Below, piece by piece: positions 56,846-64,000 of a DNA stretch of 64,000 nucleotides (the first letter of the stretch is position 1; the number at the start of each line of letters is the position of its first letter). The DNA lies in the NCBI RefSeq assembly GCF_017874715.1, contig NZ_JAGGLR010000009.1, positions 186,001-250,000 on the forward strand. Direction: 5' to 3'. The notes beneath the pieces are model-generated. The model was not told the origin of the DNA, made no database searches, and saw nothing but the letters and a program-made list of their open reading frames with translations. Both the position numbers and the translations under genes were made by a program. This stretch comes from Streptomyces iranensis (GTDB lineage Bacteria; Actinomycetota; Actinomycetes; Streptomycetales; Streptomycetaceae).

Positions 56846-58956
56846 GAGGTTGCCTCCGGGGCTGTGGTCGTCCAGCTGATGACGATGTTGTTGAAGCGGT
56901 CGCGGTGGGCGGTGGCCGCCGGCGGTACGAGGGTGGTGGCATCCATGTCCTCGATGACGAGGGGGCCTTGCCGGGGCTCCGTTGACAGTGCGGCGCGGGG
57001 GATGACCGGGGTCGGCTCGGTCCGGTCGAATCGGCACTCCCGAGTCGTTTCGGCACGGGGCGCCGACGGCGGCAGGCTCAGGAGCCGCTCGACGCCGACG
57101 GGATTGCGCACCCGTCCGCGGACGCGGAGGTTGACGATCTCCACGAGCTCATCGGTACCGGCGCGGCCGTAGGTGCGGTGGTGCTCGGCGTGGAACCGCT
57201 GCCGCACGGAGGCCATCAGGCCGGAGTCCAGCTTCCCGTCGGGGACGGTGACGGACAGCTCGAACCGCTGACCGCGGTAGCGCATGTCGAAGACCCGCCG
57301 CACCTCGGTGTGCGCCGAGGGGGCGACCTCCCCCAGCGCCTCGGTGACTTCCTTGGCCATCCGGTCGAACTCCGCGCCGAGCAGGTCGAGTGCGTCGAGG
57401 TCCGCCCGGTGGGGCACCACCGCCTGCCGTTCGGTGTCGGCGACGAGGAGTCCCAGGCTGCTGAACAGCCCGGTGTGCACGGGGACGATGACGGTGTCGA
57501 TACCGAGTTCCCGGGCGATGGCCGCGCCGTAGAGGGGCCCGGCGCCGCCGAAGGCCACCATGACCGCCTCCCGCGGATCGCGGCCGCGTTCGCTGGTGAC
57601 GGCCTTGACGGCCTTGGTCATGCTGGACACGGCGACTTCGTAGGCTCCGCGCGCGGCCGCCGGGATGTCCACGCCGAGGTCATGGGCCACCGGGGCGATG
57701 GCCTGCCGGGCGAGGTCCGGCTCGATGGCCACCCGCCCGCCGGCCAGGGCCTGCGAGCTGAGGTAGCCCAGGACCACGTTGGCATCGGTCAGCGTGGGGC
57801 TGGTCCCTCCGTTGCCGTAGCAGGCGGGACCGGGCCGGGACCCGGCGCTCTCCGGTCCGACCCGCAGGGATCCGGCGACGTCGGTGGAGATGACGCTGCC
57901 CCCGCCCGCACCCACTTCGGCGATGTCGATGGAGGGCACGCGCAGCGCGTATCCCGCCCCCTTGCCCATGCCGCGGGTGATGTTCATGCCCCCGCCGACC
58001 TCGTAGTCGCCGGCGACGAACGGTTCCCCGTCCTCGATGAGGGATGCCTTGGCCGTGGTGCCGCCCATGTCGAGGGCGACCACCGAGTCGAGGCCCATGA
58101 GCTGGGAGAGTTTCCGTACGGCGATGACGCCGGCGGCGGGCCCCGACTCGATGATCTGTACCGGGCGCCCCACCACCGAGGGCGCGTCGAGGAGACCACC
58201 GCTGGACTGCATGATCATCAACGGCGCGGAGACGCCCGCTTCCCGCAGACCCTCGCCGAGCGCCGTGACATAGTCATGGACCTGGGGGCCCACATAGCTG
58301 TTGACGACCGCGGTACTGGTGCGCTCGTACTCCTGCATCTGAGGCGTGATGTCGACGGAGGCGGTCACAAATGTGCCGGGCAGGAGGGCCCGCAGTTCGG
58401 CGGCGACCCGGCGCTCTTCCTCGGGACGGACATAGGAGTTGATCAGACACACCGCCACCGCCTCGATGCCCGCGGCCCGGATCTCGCCTGCCACCCGCGC
58501 CAGTTCGGCGGAGTCCGCCGGAGGCTCGAGGTGGCCGTCGGCGGTGATGCGCTGGTCGATCTCATAGCGGTGCCGCCGGGGAACCAGCGGGGTCGGCCGT
58601 TGCCAGGAGAGGTCGTACAGCAGGGGGCGGCGCAGGCGCCCGAGTTCCAACACGTCCCGGAATCCCCGCGTGGTCACCAGGGCGGTACGTGCTCCCCGCA
58701 TCTCCAGAATGGCGTTGGTGGCCACCGTGGTGGCATGCAGCATCGCCGTGACCTGGTGCGGGAGCGCGTCCGCCGCGGAGAGCGCGGCCCGGGTTCCGCC
58801 GAGGACGCCGCTGCCGAAGTCCGGCGGTGTGGAGAGGACCTTCACGGGGACGACCCGGCCTCCCGGGCCCAGGGCGATGACATCGGTGAAGGTCCCACCG
58901 ATGTCGGCGGCGACTCGCCAGCTTCCGTCGGGATCGGTCAAAGCGGGTCCTGGCAT
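56842..58956 (-). CDS. hyuA: Hydantoinase A/oxoprolinase family protein (second copy)
   Basis: A 704-residue alpha subunit: WRVAADIGGTFTDVIALGPGG, AMLHATTVATNAILE, VALDMGGTTAKASLI and VMVAFGGAGPLYGAAIA. The ATP-site motifs are intact. It is first of the hyuA-hyuB-MFS-hydrolase operon, and a perfect TGAGATCTCA palindrome lies about 80 bp upstream at 59037-59046. ATG 58956 starts the conserved region. Subunit partner HyuB follows with 4-bp overlap. Confidence 0.94.
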   Translation of the reverse strand: MPGPALTDPDGSWRVAADIGGTFTDVIALGPGGRVVPVKVLSTPPDFGSGVLGGTRAALSAADALPHQVTAMLHATTVATNAILEMRGARTALVTTRGFRDVLELGRLRRPLLYDLSWQRPTPLVPRRHRYEIDQRITADGHLEPPADSAELARVAGEIRAAGIEAVAVCLINSYVRPEEERRVAAELRALLPGTFVTASVDITPQMQEYERTSTAVVNSYVGPQVHDYVTALGEGLREAGVSAPLMIMQSSGGLLDAPSVVGRPVQIIESGPAAGVIAVRKLSQLMGLDSVVALDMGGTTAKASLIEDGEPFVAGDYEVGGGMNITRGMGKGAGYALRVPSIDIAEVGAGGGSVISTDVAGSLRVGPESAGSRPGPACYGNGGTSPTLTDANVVLGYLSSQALAGGRVAIEPDLARQAIAPVAHDLGVDIPAAARGAYEVAVSSMTKAVKAVTSERGRDPREAVMVAFGGAGPLYGAAIARELGIDTVIVPVHTGLFSSLGLLVADTERQAVVPHRADLDALDLLGAEFDRMAKEVTEALGEVAPSAHTEVRRVFDMRYRGQRFELSVTVPDGKLDSGLMASVRQRFHAEHHRTYGRAGTDELVEIVNLRVRGRVRNPVGVERLLSLPPSAPRAETTRECRFDRTEPTPVIPRAALSTEPRQGPLVIEDMDATTLVPPAATAHRDRFNNIVISWTTTAPEATS

Positions 58957-59036
58957 GTTCGGCTCCTTGAAAGGCGGCCCTGAAGGGGCTCCCTCGTGCC
59001 ACCCCTCCGGCAGTTGCGATGACCATAAAGCAGATC

Positions 59037-59046
59037 TGAGATCTCA
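59037..59046. promoter_or_regulatory. Perfect TGAGATCTCA palindrome upstream of hyuA2
   Basis: TGAGATCTCA, a perfect 10-bp palindrome, sits 81 bp before the hyuA start in the 165-bp gap after the aminotransferase gene. Close variants occur at 60803-60812 (TGAGATCTTA), 61607-61616 (TGCGATCTCA) and 61629-61638 (GGAGATCTCA). All lie in gaps of the same cluster, so they are probable binding sites of the FCD-GntR protein at 60874. Confidence 0.65.
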
Positions 59047-59121
59047 GCAATGAATGAGTAGGATCTCTTCGTTGCCCGTGACGGCACCTCGTCGTACCGC
59101 GCGCGTCGACTTCCGTTCCCG

Positions 59122-60273
59122 TTACTCCGCGACAGACCGGCGGGCCCCCCTCCCCCGCCTCAACTCCCCCAGCCGCCGCCCTACTTCCTCGAGGTCGGCG
59201 GCGGATCCCCCGTACACCATGCGGACATGGGTATCCGGCCCCGCGAAGGCGTCTCCCGCGATGGCCGTCATGCCGTGATCCAGCAGCAGCCGCTCCAGCC
59301 GGCGCCCACGGAATCCGAGCGGGGCGCAGTCGACGAAGACGAAAACGCCCGCGTCGGGGCGCACCGAAGCGAGGCCGGCGCCCTCCAGTCCGCCGCGGAG
59401 GATGTCACGCCGGGCTCGCATGGTGGCGAACTCTTGTTCGATCCAGTGTTGCGGGCCGGTCATGACGGCATACGCCGCGGCCTGGGCCACGTCGCCGACG
59501 TTGATGGCGTCCCATTCGAAGGCATGGTGGATCGGCTCCAGCAGATGGGCGGGGGCGTGCACATAGCCGACCCGCCAGCTGGTGAAGGCGTAGTTCTTAC
59601 TGAGGCTGGTGACCGTGACCAGGTCCGGATGGTGATCGCGCAGCAGCATTTGCGGCACATAACCGGGCCCGTCCCATACATACCGCTCGTAGGACTCGTC
59701 GGAGAAGACGATCAGACCGTGGCGCGCGGCGACCGCCAGAAGCTGACGCAGCCGCTCCCGGCTGGGCACATAGCCGGTCGGATTGTTGGGGTTGCAGATC
59801 AGCAGTGCCCGGGTGGCCGGAGTGACCGCGGCCTCGACAGCCGCCGGGACATGGTCCCAGCCGCGGCTCTCGTCGGACGGTACGTACACCGGCCGGGCTC
59901 CCGCCAGGCGGATCATGCCGTCGAAGAAATAGCTCGGAGCGGGGATCACGACTTCGTCGCCCGGCGACAGCAGAGCCCTCAGCACCACGCTCATCCCGTG
60001 CTGGGCGCCATGGGTGATCAGCAGCTCGCGCCCCGGGTCCACCGCGAGCCCGTACGCGGCCTCAAGACGCGAAGCGATCGCCTGGCGGAGTTCTCCGGAG
60101 CCGCGACTGCTCCGCGGGAACACCTCGCCCGCGGCAGTCCGCACCGCCTCCACGACGTGTTCCGGCATGGGCAGCATCGGCACCCCGCGGAAGGGGACCA
60201 TGGCCGCATGGCCCGGCGGCGCCGTCCGGGCACGGTCGGCGAGTTCGAGGGCCGGCAGACGTTCCAGCTTCAT
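59122..60273 (-). CDS. PLP-dependent class I/II aminotransferase
   Basis: A 383-residue aminotransferase of fold type I. Seen: LICNPNNPTGYV, SDESYERYVWDG and the PLP lysine in SLSKNYAFTSWRVGY, with the substrate-carboxylate Arg expected near VRMVYGG at the end. It transfers an amino group between an amino acid and a keto acid; the specific donor is unknown. GAAGGGA precedes ATG 60273. Located between the HATPase gene (10 bp) and hyuA, it may process the amino acid released by the hydantoinase, which is inference. Confidence 0.93.
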   Translation of the reverse strand: MKLERLPALELADRARTAPPGHAAMVPFRGVPMLPMPEHVVEAVRTAAGEVFPRSSRGSGELRQAIASRLEAAYGLAVDPGRELLITHGAQHGMSVVLRALLSPGDEVVIPAPSYFFDGMIRLAGARPVYVPSDESRGWDHVPAAVEAAVTPATRALLICNPNNPTGYVPSRERLRQLLAVAARHGLIVFSDESYERYVWDGPGYVPQMLLRDHHPDLVTVTSLSKNYAFTSWRVGYVHAPAHLLEPIHHAFEWDAINVGDVAQAAAYAVMTGPQHWIEQEFATMRARRDILRGGLEGAGLASVRPDAGVFVFVDCAPLGFRGRRLERLLLDHGMTAIAGDAFAGPDTHVRMVYGGSAADLEEVGRRLGELRRGRGARRSVAE

Positions 60274-60283
60274 CGGGTTCCCT

Positions 60284-60736
60284 TCACGGATCTTGGCGCG
60301 CCGGGCAGCCGGGCAGCCGGGCCCAGACGGTCTTGCCGTCGGGATGCCGTTCGGCCGTGAGACTCCCGCCGAATTCGGTGAGCAGTGCGTCGACGATCGC
60401 CGTTCCGCGGCCATGGGTGGATTCCGGGGAGACGGCCGTCGGCCTCGGAACGTCCCGAGAGTTGTCGCGGACACCGAGTTCCAGCGTTCCGTCCACGCCG
60501 ATCCTGAGAATGACGACGATGCTCGGCGTGAACACGCCCGCGTGATGCACGGCGTTGGTCACCAGCTCCGAGGCGATGAGGCCGACGCTGTGGACCAGCT
60601 CACCTCCCTCGGGGATTCCCCACTCGAGGAGGGTCTCCACCAGGGCACTCCGGACCCCGGGCACATCGGCGGCGGAAGGCGGCAGAGAGAATGTCCGGTC
60701 GCTCCGGCAGAGCGCTGTGGCGTTCATAGTGATCAT
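60284..60736 (-). CDS. Anti-sigma-type HATPase regulator
   Basis: A 150-residue single-domain GHKL ATPase: LIASELVTNAVHHAG (N-box) and HGRGTAIVDALLTEFGG (G-box), as in the RsbW/SpoIIAB-like proteins abundant in streptomycetes. Such proteins bind ATP and phosphorylate or sequester an anti-sigma-factor antagonist or a sigma factor. ATGs at 60736 and 60727 and a GTG at 60772 compete as the start, none with a strong ribosome-binding site. Its place between the regulator and the aminotransferase is unusual for such a gene. Confidence 0.85.
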   Translation of the reverse strand: MITMNATALCRSDRTFSLPPSAADVPGVRSALVETLLEWGIPEGGELVHSVGLIASELVTNAVHHAGVFTPSIVVILRIGVDGTLELGVRDNSRDVPRPTAVSPESTHGRGTAIVDALLTEFGGSLTAERHPDGKTVWARLPGCPARQDP

Positions 60737-60802
60737 CTCGATGCGGCAGGAGGCGGGAGTCTGAGATTCCACCCCCCATCTAGGATCTTAGATGTTCTCT
60801 AT

Positions 60803-60812
60803 TGAGATCTTA
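60803..60812. promoter_or_regulatory. TGAGATCTTA site upstream of the HATPase gene
   Basis: Nine of ten positions match the palindrome at 59037. A weaker TAGGATCTTA lies at 60781-60790, 22 bp away. The position in the 137-bp gap between the FCD-GntR gene and the HATPase gene supports a shared regulator. Confidence 0.5.
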
Positions 60813-60873
60813 CATCGGCCCGGAAAACCACTTCAACCCCCGGGGAACGCGAAATGAATCCGGCCCTCCGGGA

Positions 60874-61587
60874 TCAGGTGACGCTGATGCTGACCTCGGC
60901 GAGTGACGCATGGGACACAAGCTGGTCGATGATCTGCTCCTGGGCGGTCCGCGTTCTGGCGCCCATGGCCGCACGGGCCCCGGCCGGGTCACGGTCCCGG
61001 ATGGCCTCGAGGATCTCCCGCCGCTGGTGCGCGGCCGGTTCCGAGAAGGGCAGGGACTTCAGCGTGATCCGCAGGACTCGCTCCAGCTCGTCGAAGACCC
61101 GGATGACCGCCTGGGCCAGCATGTCATTGCCACACCGGTTGGCGATGATCGCGTCGAACTCGAGGTTGGCGCGGAGGAACGCGTCGAGACTGGCCGGGTC
61201 CCCCGTCTCGTACGTGGCCGACAGGAGCTCCTCCATCCGGGCAAGATCGCGCTCGGGGCAGCCGATCTCTGCCGCGAGACCCGCCGCCTCGACCTCCAGC
61301 AGCCGACGGAAGGCGCAGAGATCACGGGTCCCCTTGAGGGTGATCGGCAGGATGCGGTAGCCCGAGCGGGGCAGCGCCTGCACCAGACCGTCCCTCTGCA
61401 GCCGGGTCAGGGCCTCCCGGGCGGGCATCGTACTGGCGCCGGCCCGGCGCGCGAGGGTCGACTTGGTGACATGAGCGCCAGGTTCCAGCTCGAGCTCGAT
61501 GATCTGGCGCTTGATGGTGGCGTATGCGCGCTCGGTGGCGCTGAGGCTCGGATGATCTTCGCTCAGGATGGCCGGCAGGTACTTCAC
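60874..61587 (-). CDS. GntR family transcriptional regulator (FCD domain)
   Basis: A 237-residue regulator: winged helix at about 15-80 (ATERAYATIKRQIIELELEPG, TLARRAGASTMPAREALTRLQRDG) and an FCD effector domain (about 90-215; LEFDAIIANRCGND with the metal-binding Asp and, later, HQRREILEAIRDRD). FCD regulators usually bind carboxylic or amino acids. It is the first gene of the minus-strand cluster down to 53102 and has two near matches to TGAGATCTCA in its own promoter (61607-61638), consistent with autoregulation. Confidence 0.92.
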   Translation of the reverse strand: MKYLPAILSEDHPSLSATERAYATIKRQIIELELEPGAHVTKSTLARRAGASTMPAREALTRLQRDGLVQALPRSGYRILPITLKGTRDLCAFRRLLEVEAAGLAAEIGCPERDLARMEELLSATYETGDPASLDAFLRANLEFDAIIANRCGNDMLAQAVIRVFDELERVLRITLKSLPFSEPAAHQRREILEAIRDRDPAGARAAMGARTRTAQEQIIDQLVSHASLAEVSISVT

Positions 61588-61606
61588 ACGTCCACCTTAG
61601 CGCAAT

Positions 61607-61638
61607 TGCGATCTCACATCGCTCACTCGGAGATCTCA
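61607..61638. promoter_or_regulatory. Paired GATCTCA sites before the FCD-GntR gene
   Basis: TGCGATCTCA at 61607-61616 and GGAGATCTCA at 61629-61638 each match TGAGATCTCA at nine of ten positions and are 22 bp apart, two helical turns, 20 to 51 bp before the GntR start. This spacing and place suit cooperative autorepression. Confidence 0.55.
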
Positions 61639-61673
61639 ACGCAACTCCCTTTGATCGGCCGCGCGTCGGCCGC

Positions 61674-61797
61674 GTGGGCGGCCACCGCGAGCTGCGCGCC
61701 GCGATCGGCCTGCTCGGCCTGCTCCTCGTCTACATGATCCGCTCCTGGATGACCGAGACCACCAGCGGAGCCTGGCCCCGCGTCCTGGGTGATGCCG
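61674..61797 (+). pseudogene. Possible membrane protein C-terminal remnant
   Basis: The 255-bp gap between the GntR and SGNH genes holds a short plus-strand frame reading GGHRELRAAIGLLGLLLVYMIRSWM then TETTSGAWPRVLG. It has one hydrophobic helix and the local codon bias, but no start signal, and it runs into a terminator. It may be the degraded end of a membrane-protein gene. Weak call. Confidence 0.25.
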
Positions 61798-61821
61798 GGC
61801 CCCCGGCGCGGGCCGGGGGCC
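61798..61821. terminator. Hairpin downstream of the SGNH hydrolase gene
   Basis: GGCCCCCGGC at 61798-61807 and GCCGGGGGCC at 61812-61821 form a perfect 10-bp stem with a GCGG loop, 21 bp after the SGNH gene on its strand. Confidence 0.7.
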
Positions 61822-61842
61822 GGGGTGAGGGGGGTCAGGGGG

Positions 61843-63102
61843 TCATCGGTCGCAGCTGAGGGCGCGGAGGGAGATGGCGTCGCTCATCACGCGCATGCCG
61901 GTGTCATTGGGGTGGAGGTGGTCGCCGCTGTCGTAGCCGGGGTCCATCCGGGTGGGCGCAGCGGGGTCCCTGACGGCCTTGTCGAAGTCGACGACCGCGT
62001 CGAACTCGCCGCTGGTGCGGATGAAGGCGTTGACCTGTTGGCGGACCGTCTCGTCGACGGCCTCGTACTCCCGCCAGCCCTCGTACGGCATGACGGTCGC
62101 CCCGACGACGCAGACGCCACGCGCGTGGGACCTGGCGATGATCTGCCGGTAGCCGGCGATGAGGTCGTCGGCCGTGGGGCCCGGCGTGGCCTTGATGTCG
62201 TTGATGCCCTCCAGCAGGATCGCCGTGCGCGCACCGGCCTGGGAGAGCACATCCCGGTCGAGTCGCTTCAGCGCGCTCTCGGCCGAGCCGTCGGCGAGGA
62301 TCTTGTTGCCGGAGATTCCTTCGTTGGCGACGCCCTTGAGCCGGGAGCGGGGGTCGGCGAGCAGCCGTCGGGCGAGGAAGTCCGGCCAGCGGCGGTTGGT
62401 GTCCTGAGTGGAGGCGGAGCCGTCGGTGATCGAGTCGCCGAAGGCGACGACGGCGCCGGTGCGGGACGGGGGCCGCACGACGGCCGCGTCCAGGTAGTAC
62501 CAGGAAGTGATCTGCTGGGAGTAGGCGGCGGCGCCCTCCTCCGCGGCGTGGTCGCCGACCGGTGCGACGTATTGGGTCGCGCGGGCCCCCTTGTGGCCGG
62601 TCGCGAGCGTGCCCGCGCTGCGCACGTAGAGGCTGATCGCGAGGTCCGACTGGGGCCGGACGTCGCCGGGCAGCGGGTCGCTGTACACGACGCCGCCCGC
62701 CGGTACGGTCACCGACGACGCGCCGCGGAAGGTCAGCCGTCCGTTGCTGCCGGGCACGACCGCCGCCCCGGACTCGCGTACGCCGGCGTAGGCGTGGCCG
62801 AAGGTCACCGGCTGGTCGCCGTAGGCGTTGGAGAGCCGGATGCGCAGGTCCCGGCCGCCGACACTGGTGTGGACGACGAACCGGTAGGTCAGGTCCTGGG
62901 TGGCGGTTCCGGCCGGGTAGGCGCTGGAGGCCCAGGTGACGACGGAGGAGCGCGGGGCGGGGGGCGTCGCGGGCCGGACGGCGGGCCGGGCGGCGGACTG
63001 GGCGGCGTAGGACTCGGTTCCGGTGGCCACGAAGGCCCCGAGGGCGGCGGCGGTCGCGGCCATGAGGCCGAAGGCGCGTGCGGATAAGCCCGGTCTCTGC
63101 AT
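61843..63102 (-). CDS. Secreted SGNH/GDSL hydrolase
   Basis: A 419-residue secreted esterase-like enzyme. An N-terminal signal peptide (about 1-34, basic then LMAATAAALGAFVATG, ending near SYAA) is followed by a beta-rich domain (about 50-190) and the SGNH hydrolase domain (about 200-419) with block I GDSITDG (Ser), block II GISGNK (Gly), block III EGINDI (Asn) and block V SGDHLHPND (Asp-x-x-His). It acts on esters or acetylated glycans outside the cell. ATG 63102 is chosen because of GGAAGG upstream and because the signal peptide begins there. Confidence 0.93.
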   Translation of the reverse strand: MQRPGLSARAFGLMAATAAALGAFVATGTESYAAQSAARPAVRPATPPAPRSSVVTWASSAYPAGTATQDLTYRFVVHTSVGGRDLRIRLSNAYGDQPVTFGHAYAGVRESGAAVVPGSNGRLTFRGASSVTVPAGGVVYSDPLPGDVRPQSDLAISLYVRSAGTLATGHKGARATQYVAPVGDHAAEEGAAAYSQQITSWYYLDAAVVRPPSRTGAVVAFGDSITDGSASTQDTNRRWPDFLARRLLADPRSRLKGVANEGISGNKILADGSAESALKRLDRDVLSQAGARTAILLEGINDIKATPGPTADDLIAGYRQIIARSHARGVCVVGATVMPYEGWREYEAVDETVRQQVNAFIRTSGEFDAVVDFDKAVRDPAAPTRMDPGYDSGDHLHPNDTGMRVMSDAISLRALSCDR

Positions 63103-63256
63103 GATGCGGCCTTCCTTCTCTCGACAGTTCAGTGATCGGATGAATTGATACGCAATTCCGACCCGGCTGTCGAGAGAGAACGCCAAACTGCCCGGGATTA
63201 GCCTCTTGCCACCTCATGGTCATCGGATCTATTCGAGGGACGTACGTACGGCGTCG

Positions 63257-64000
63257 TCATCGCATGCGCGTGTACCGATGCACACCGTCGGCGCGGGCCG
63301 CCGTCACCTGCCCCCGCAGCACGAGGACATCCAGATGCGCGGCCGTCTCATGGACCGCGAGCATCTGGTTGAAGGCGGTCAACTCCCCGAACGGCACTGC
63401 CCGGCGCGTCCATGCGAGTTTCCGGGCCACCGCGTGGGCGTCGAGCGTGTCCTCGCCCAGCGCGGCCAGGCTCCTGGCCAGCCGGTCGTCGTGGTGGGCG
63501 AGCAGTTCGGCGACCCGGGTGTGGGTGGAGTCGGCGACCGGTCCATGGGCGGGCAGCAGGCGGGCGTCGGCGTAGCGGGTCATCAGCCGCAGCGAGTCCA
63601 GATAGTCGGCGAGCGGATGGCCGCCCGGCTCGGCGAGCTCGAAGCCGATGGACGGGGTGATGTGCGGCAGGACATGGTCCCCGGAGAACAGCAGCCCCCG
63701 CTGTTCGTCCAGGAAGACCACATGCCCCTTGGTGTGTCCGGGAGTGGGCACGACCCGCAGCTCACGGTCGCCGAAGCGGAGGGCTCCGGCCTGCAGCCAG
63801 CGGTCCGGGGCCTCCCATACGCTCGGGTCGTAGCCGCCGTGGTCCATCGCCTCGACGCGGTCGGCGAGTTCCCCGGCGCCCGCCGCGCGCAGGGTCCGCA
63901 GCGAGCCGACGGGCTGGTCGCTGCGCAGTCGGTCGAGCATCTCCAGGCCCGGACGCTCCCCCGCGCCGAGGTAGACGCGCGAGCCGAGCAGCCGGCGCAG
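63257..64000 (-). CDS. MBL-fold metallo-hydrolase, 5' end beyond the window
   Basis: The C-terminal 247 residues of a metallo-beta-lactamase-fold protein; the frame stays open to the window edge (LLGSRVYLGAGERPGLE lies before the first internal ATG). Visible are VVPTPGHTKGHVVFLDE and LLFSGDHVLPHITP, carrying the third and fourth metal ligands, and LLPAHGPV with the last His. The HxHxDH motif lies outside. The C-terminal helical extension (DTLDAHAVARKLAWTRR) matches the LACTB2-like branch. Substrate unknown. Confidence 0.88.
   Translation of the reverse strand: MRRLLGSRVYLGAGERPGLEMLDRLRSDQPVGSLRTLRAAGAGELADRVEAMDHGGYDPSVWEAPDRWLQAGALRFGDRELRVVPTPGHTKGHVVFLDEQRGLLFSGDHVLPHITPSIGFELAEPGGHPLADYLDSLRLMTRYADARLLPAHGPVADSTHTRVAELLAHHDDRLARSLAALGEDTLDAHAVARKLAWTRRAVPFGELTAFNQMLAVHETAAHLDVLVLRGQVTAARADGVHRYTRMR

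Overview
The window is very GC-rich, with strong G/C bias at third codon positions, SpoIIE-type phosphatase and HATPase regulators, GAF-ANTAR and many FCD-GntR, MarR and IclR regulators, and a divergent third-type EF-Tu. This points to a Streptomyces or close actinomycete chromosome. It has conserved single-copy genes in the middle and accessory catabolic islands on both sides. No tRNA, rRNA, CRISPR array, phage or intact insertion sequence was found.

Layout. (1) 30-7863, minus strand: a compact operon with an IclR regulator, SDR, sugar ABC transporter (binding lipoprotein, ATPase, permease), aldehyde dehydrogenase and PRISE-type reductase. It looks like uptake and oxidation of a sugar-like compound. 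(2) 8153-30036: a GAF/PP2C/HATPase regulator, CoA-binding protein, YbaK-like editing protein, a divergent XRE-cupin/EamA pair, FUSC protein, VOC protein, DUF2243 + CtaG pair, GAF-ANTAR, gamma-carbonic anhydrase, two DedA/VTT-type membrane proteins, thioesterase, Gln/Pro-rich membrane protein, MFS proteins, spermidine-synthase-like protein, EF-Tu3, UppP, HAD hydrolase and flavin reductase. Most are single genes, and several short repeat arrays lie between them. (3) 30146-39697: an acid-catabolism island. An FCD-GntR regulator and GlcD-like oxidase diverge from a seven-gene plus-strand operon (two beta-hydroxyacid dehydrogenases, class III CoA-transferase, enoyl-CoA hydratase-fold protein, lactonase-like amidohydrolase, RpiB-like isomerase, MFS). 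(4) 39694-46887: sarcosine-oxidase-like flavoprotein, hydantoinase A and B and MFS, diverging from an RpiR regulator.

(5) 47013-53047: GlxA regulator diverging from an HD-domain protein and a Rid protein; a fulvocin-C-related protein fused to a thioredoxin-like domain; a MarR/EamA pair sharing a 54-bp perfect palindrome; an AI-2E family transporter. (6) 53102-61587, minus strand: FCD-GntR, HATPase, aminotransferase, a second hydantoinase A/B pair, MFS and an isochorismatase-fold hydrolase. A TGAGATCTCA motif recurs in three of its intergenic gaps and probably defines one regulon. (7) 61843-64000: secreted SGNH hydrolase and a metallo-beta-lactamase-fold protein cut by the window edge.

The most interesting signals are the phased palindrome array upstream of tuf3, the 54-bp MarR/EamA palindrome, the thioredoxin-fulvocin fusion, the GntR/TGAGATCTCA regulon around the second hydantoinase cluster, and the acid island, whose hydratase-fold member has lost both catalytic glutamates. 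All functions are inferred from protein motifs and gene order; no database search was run.
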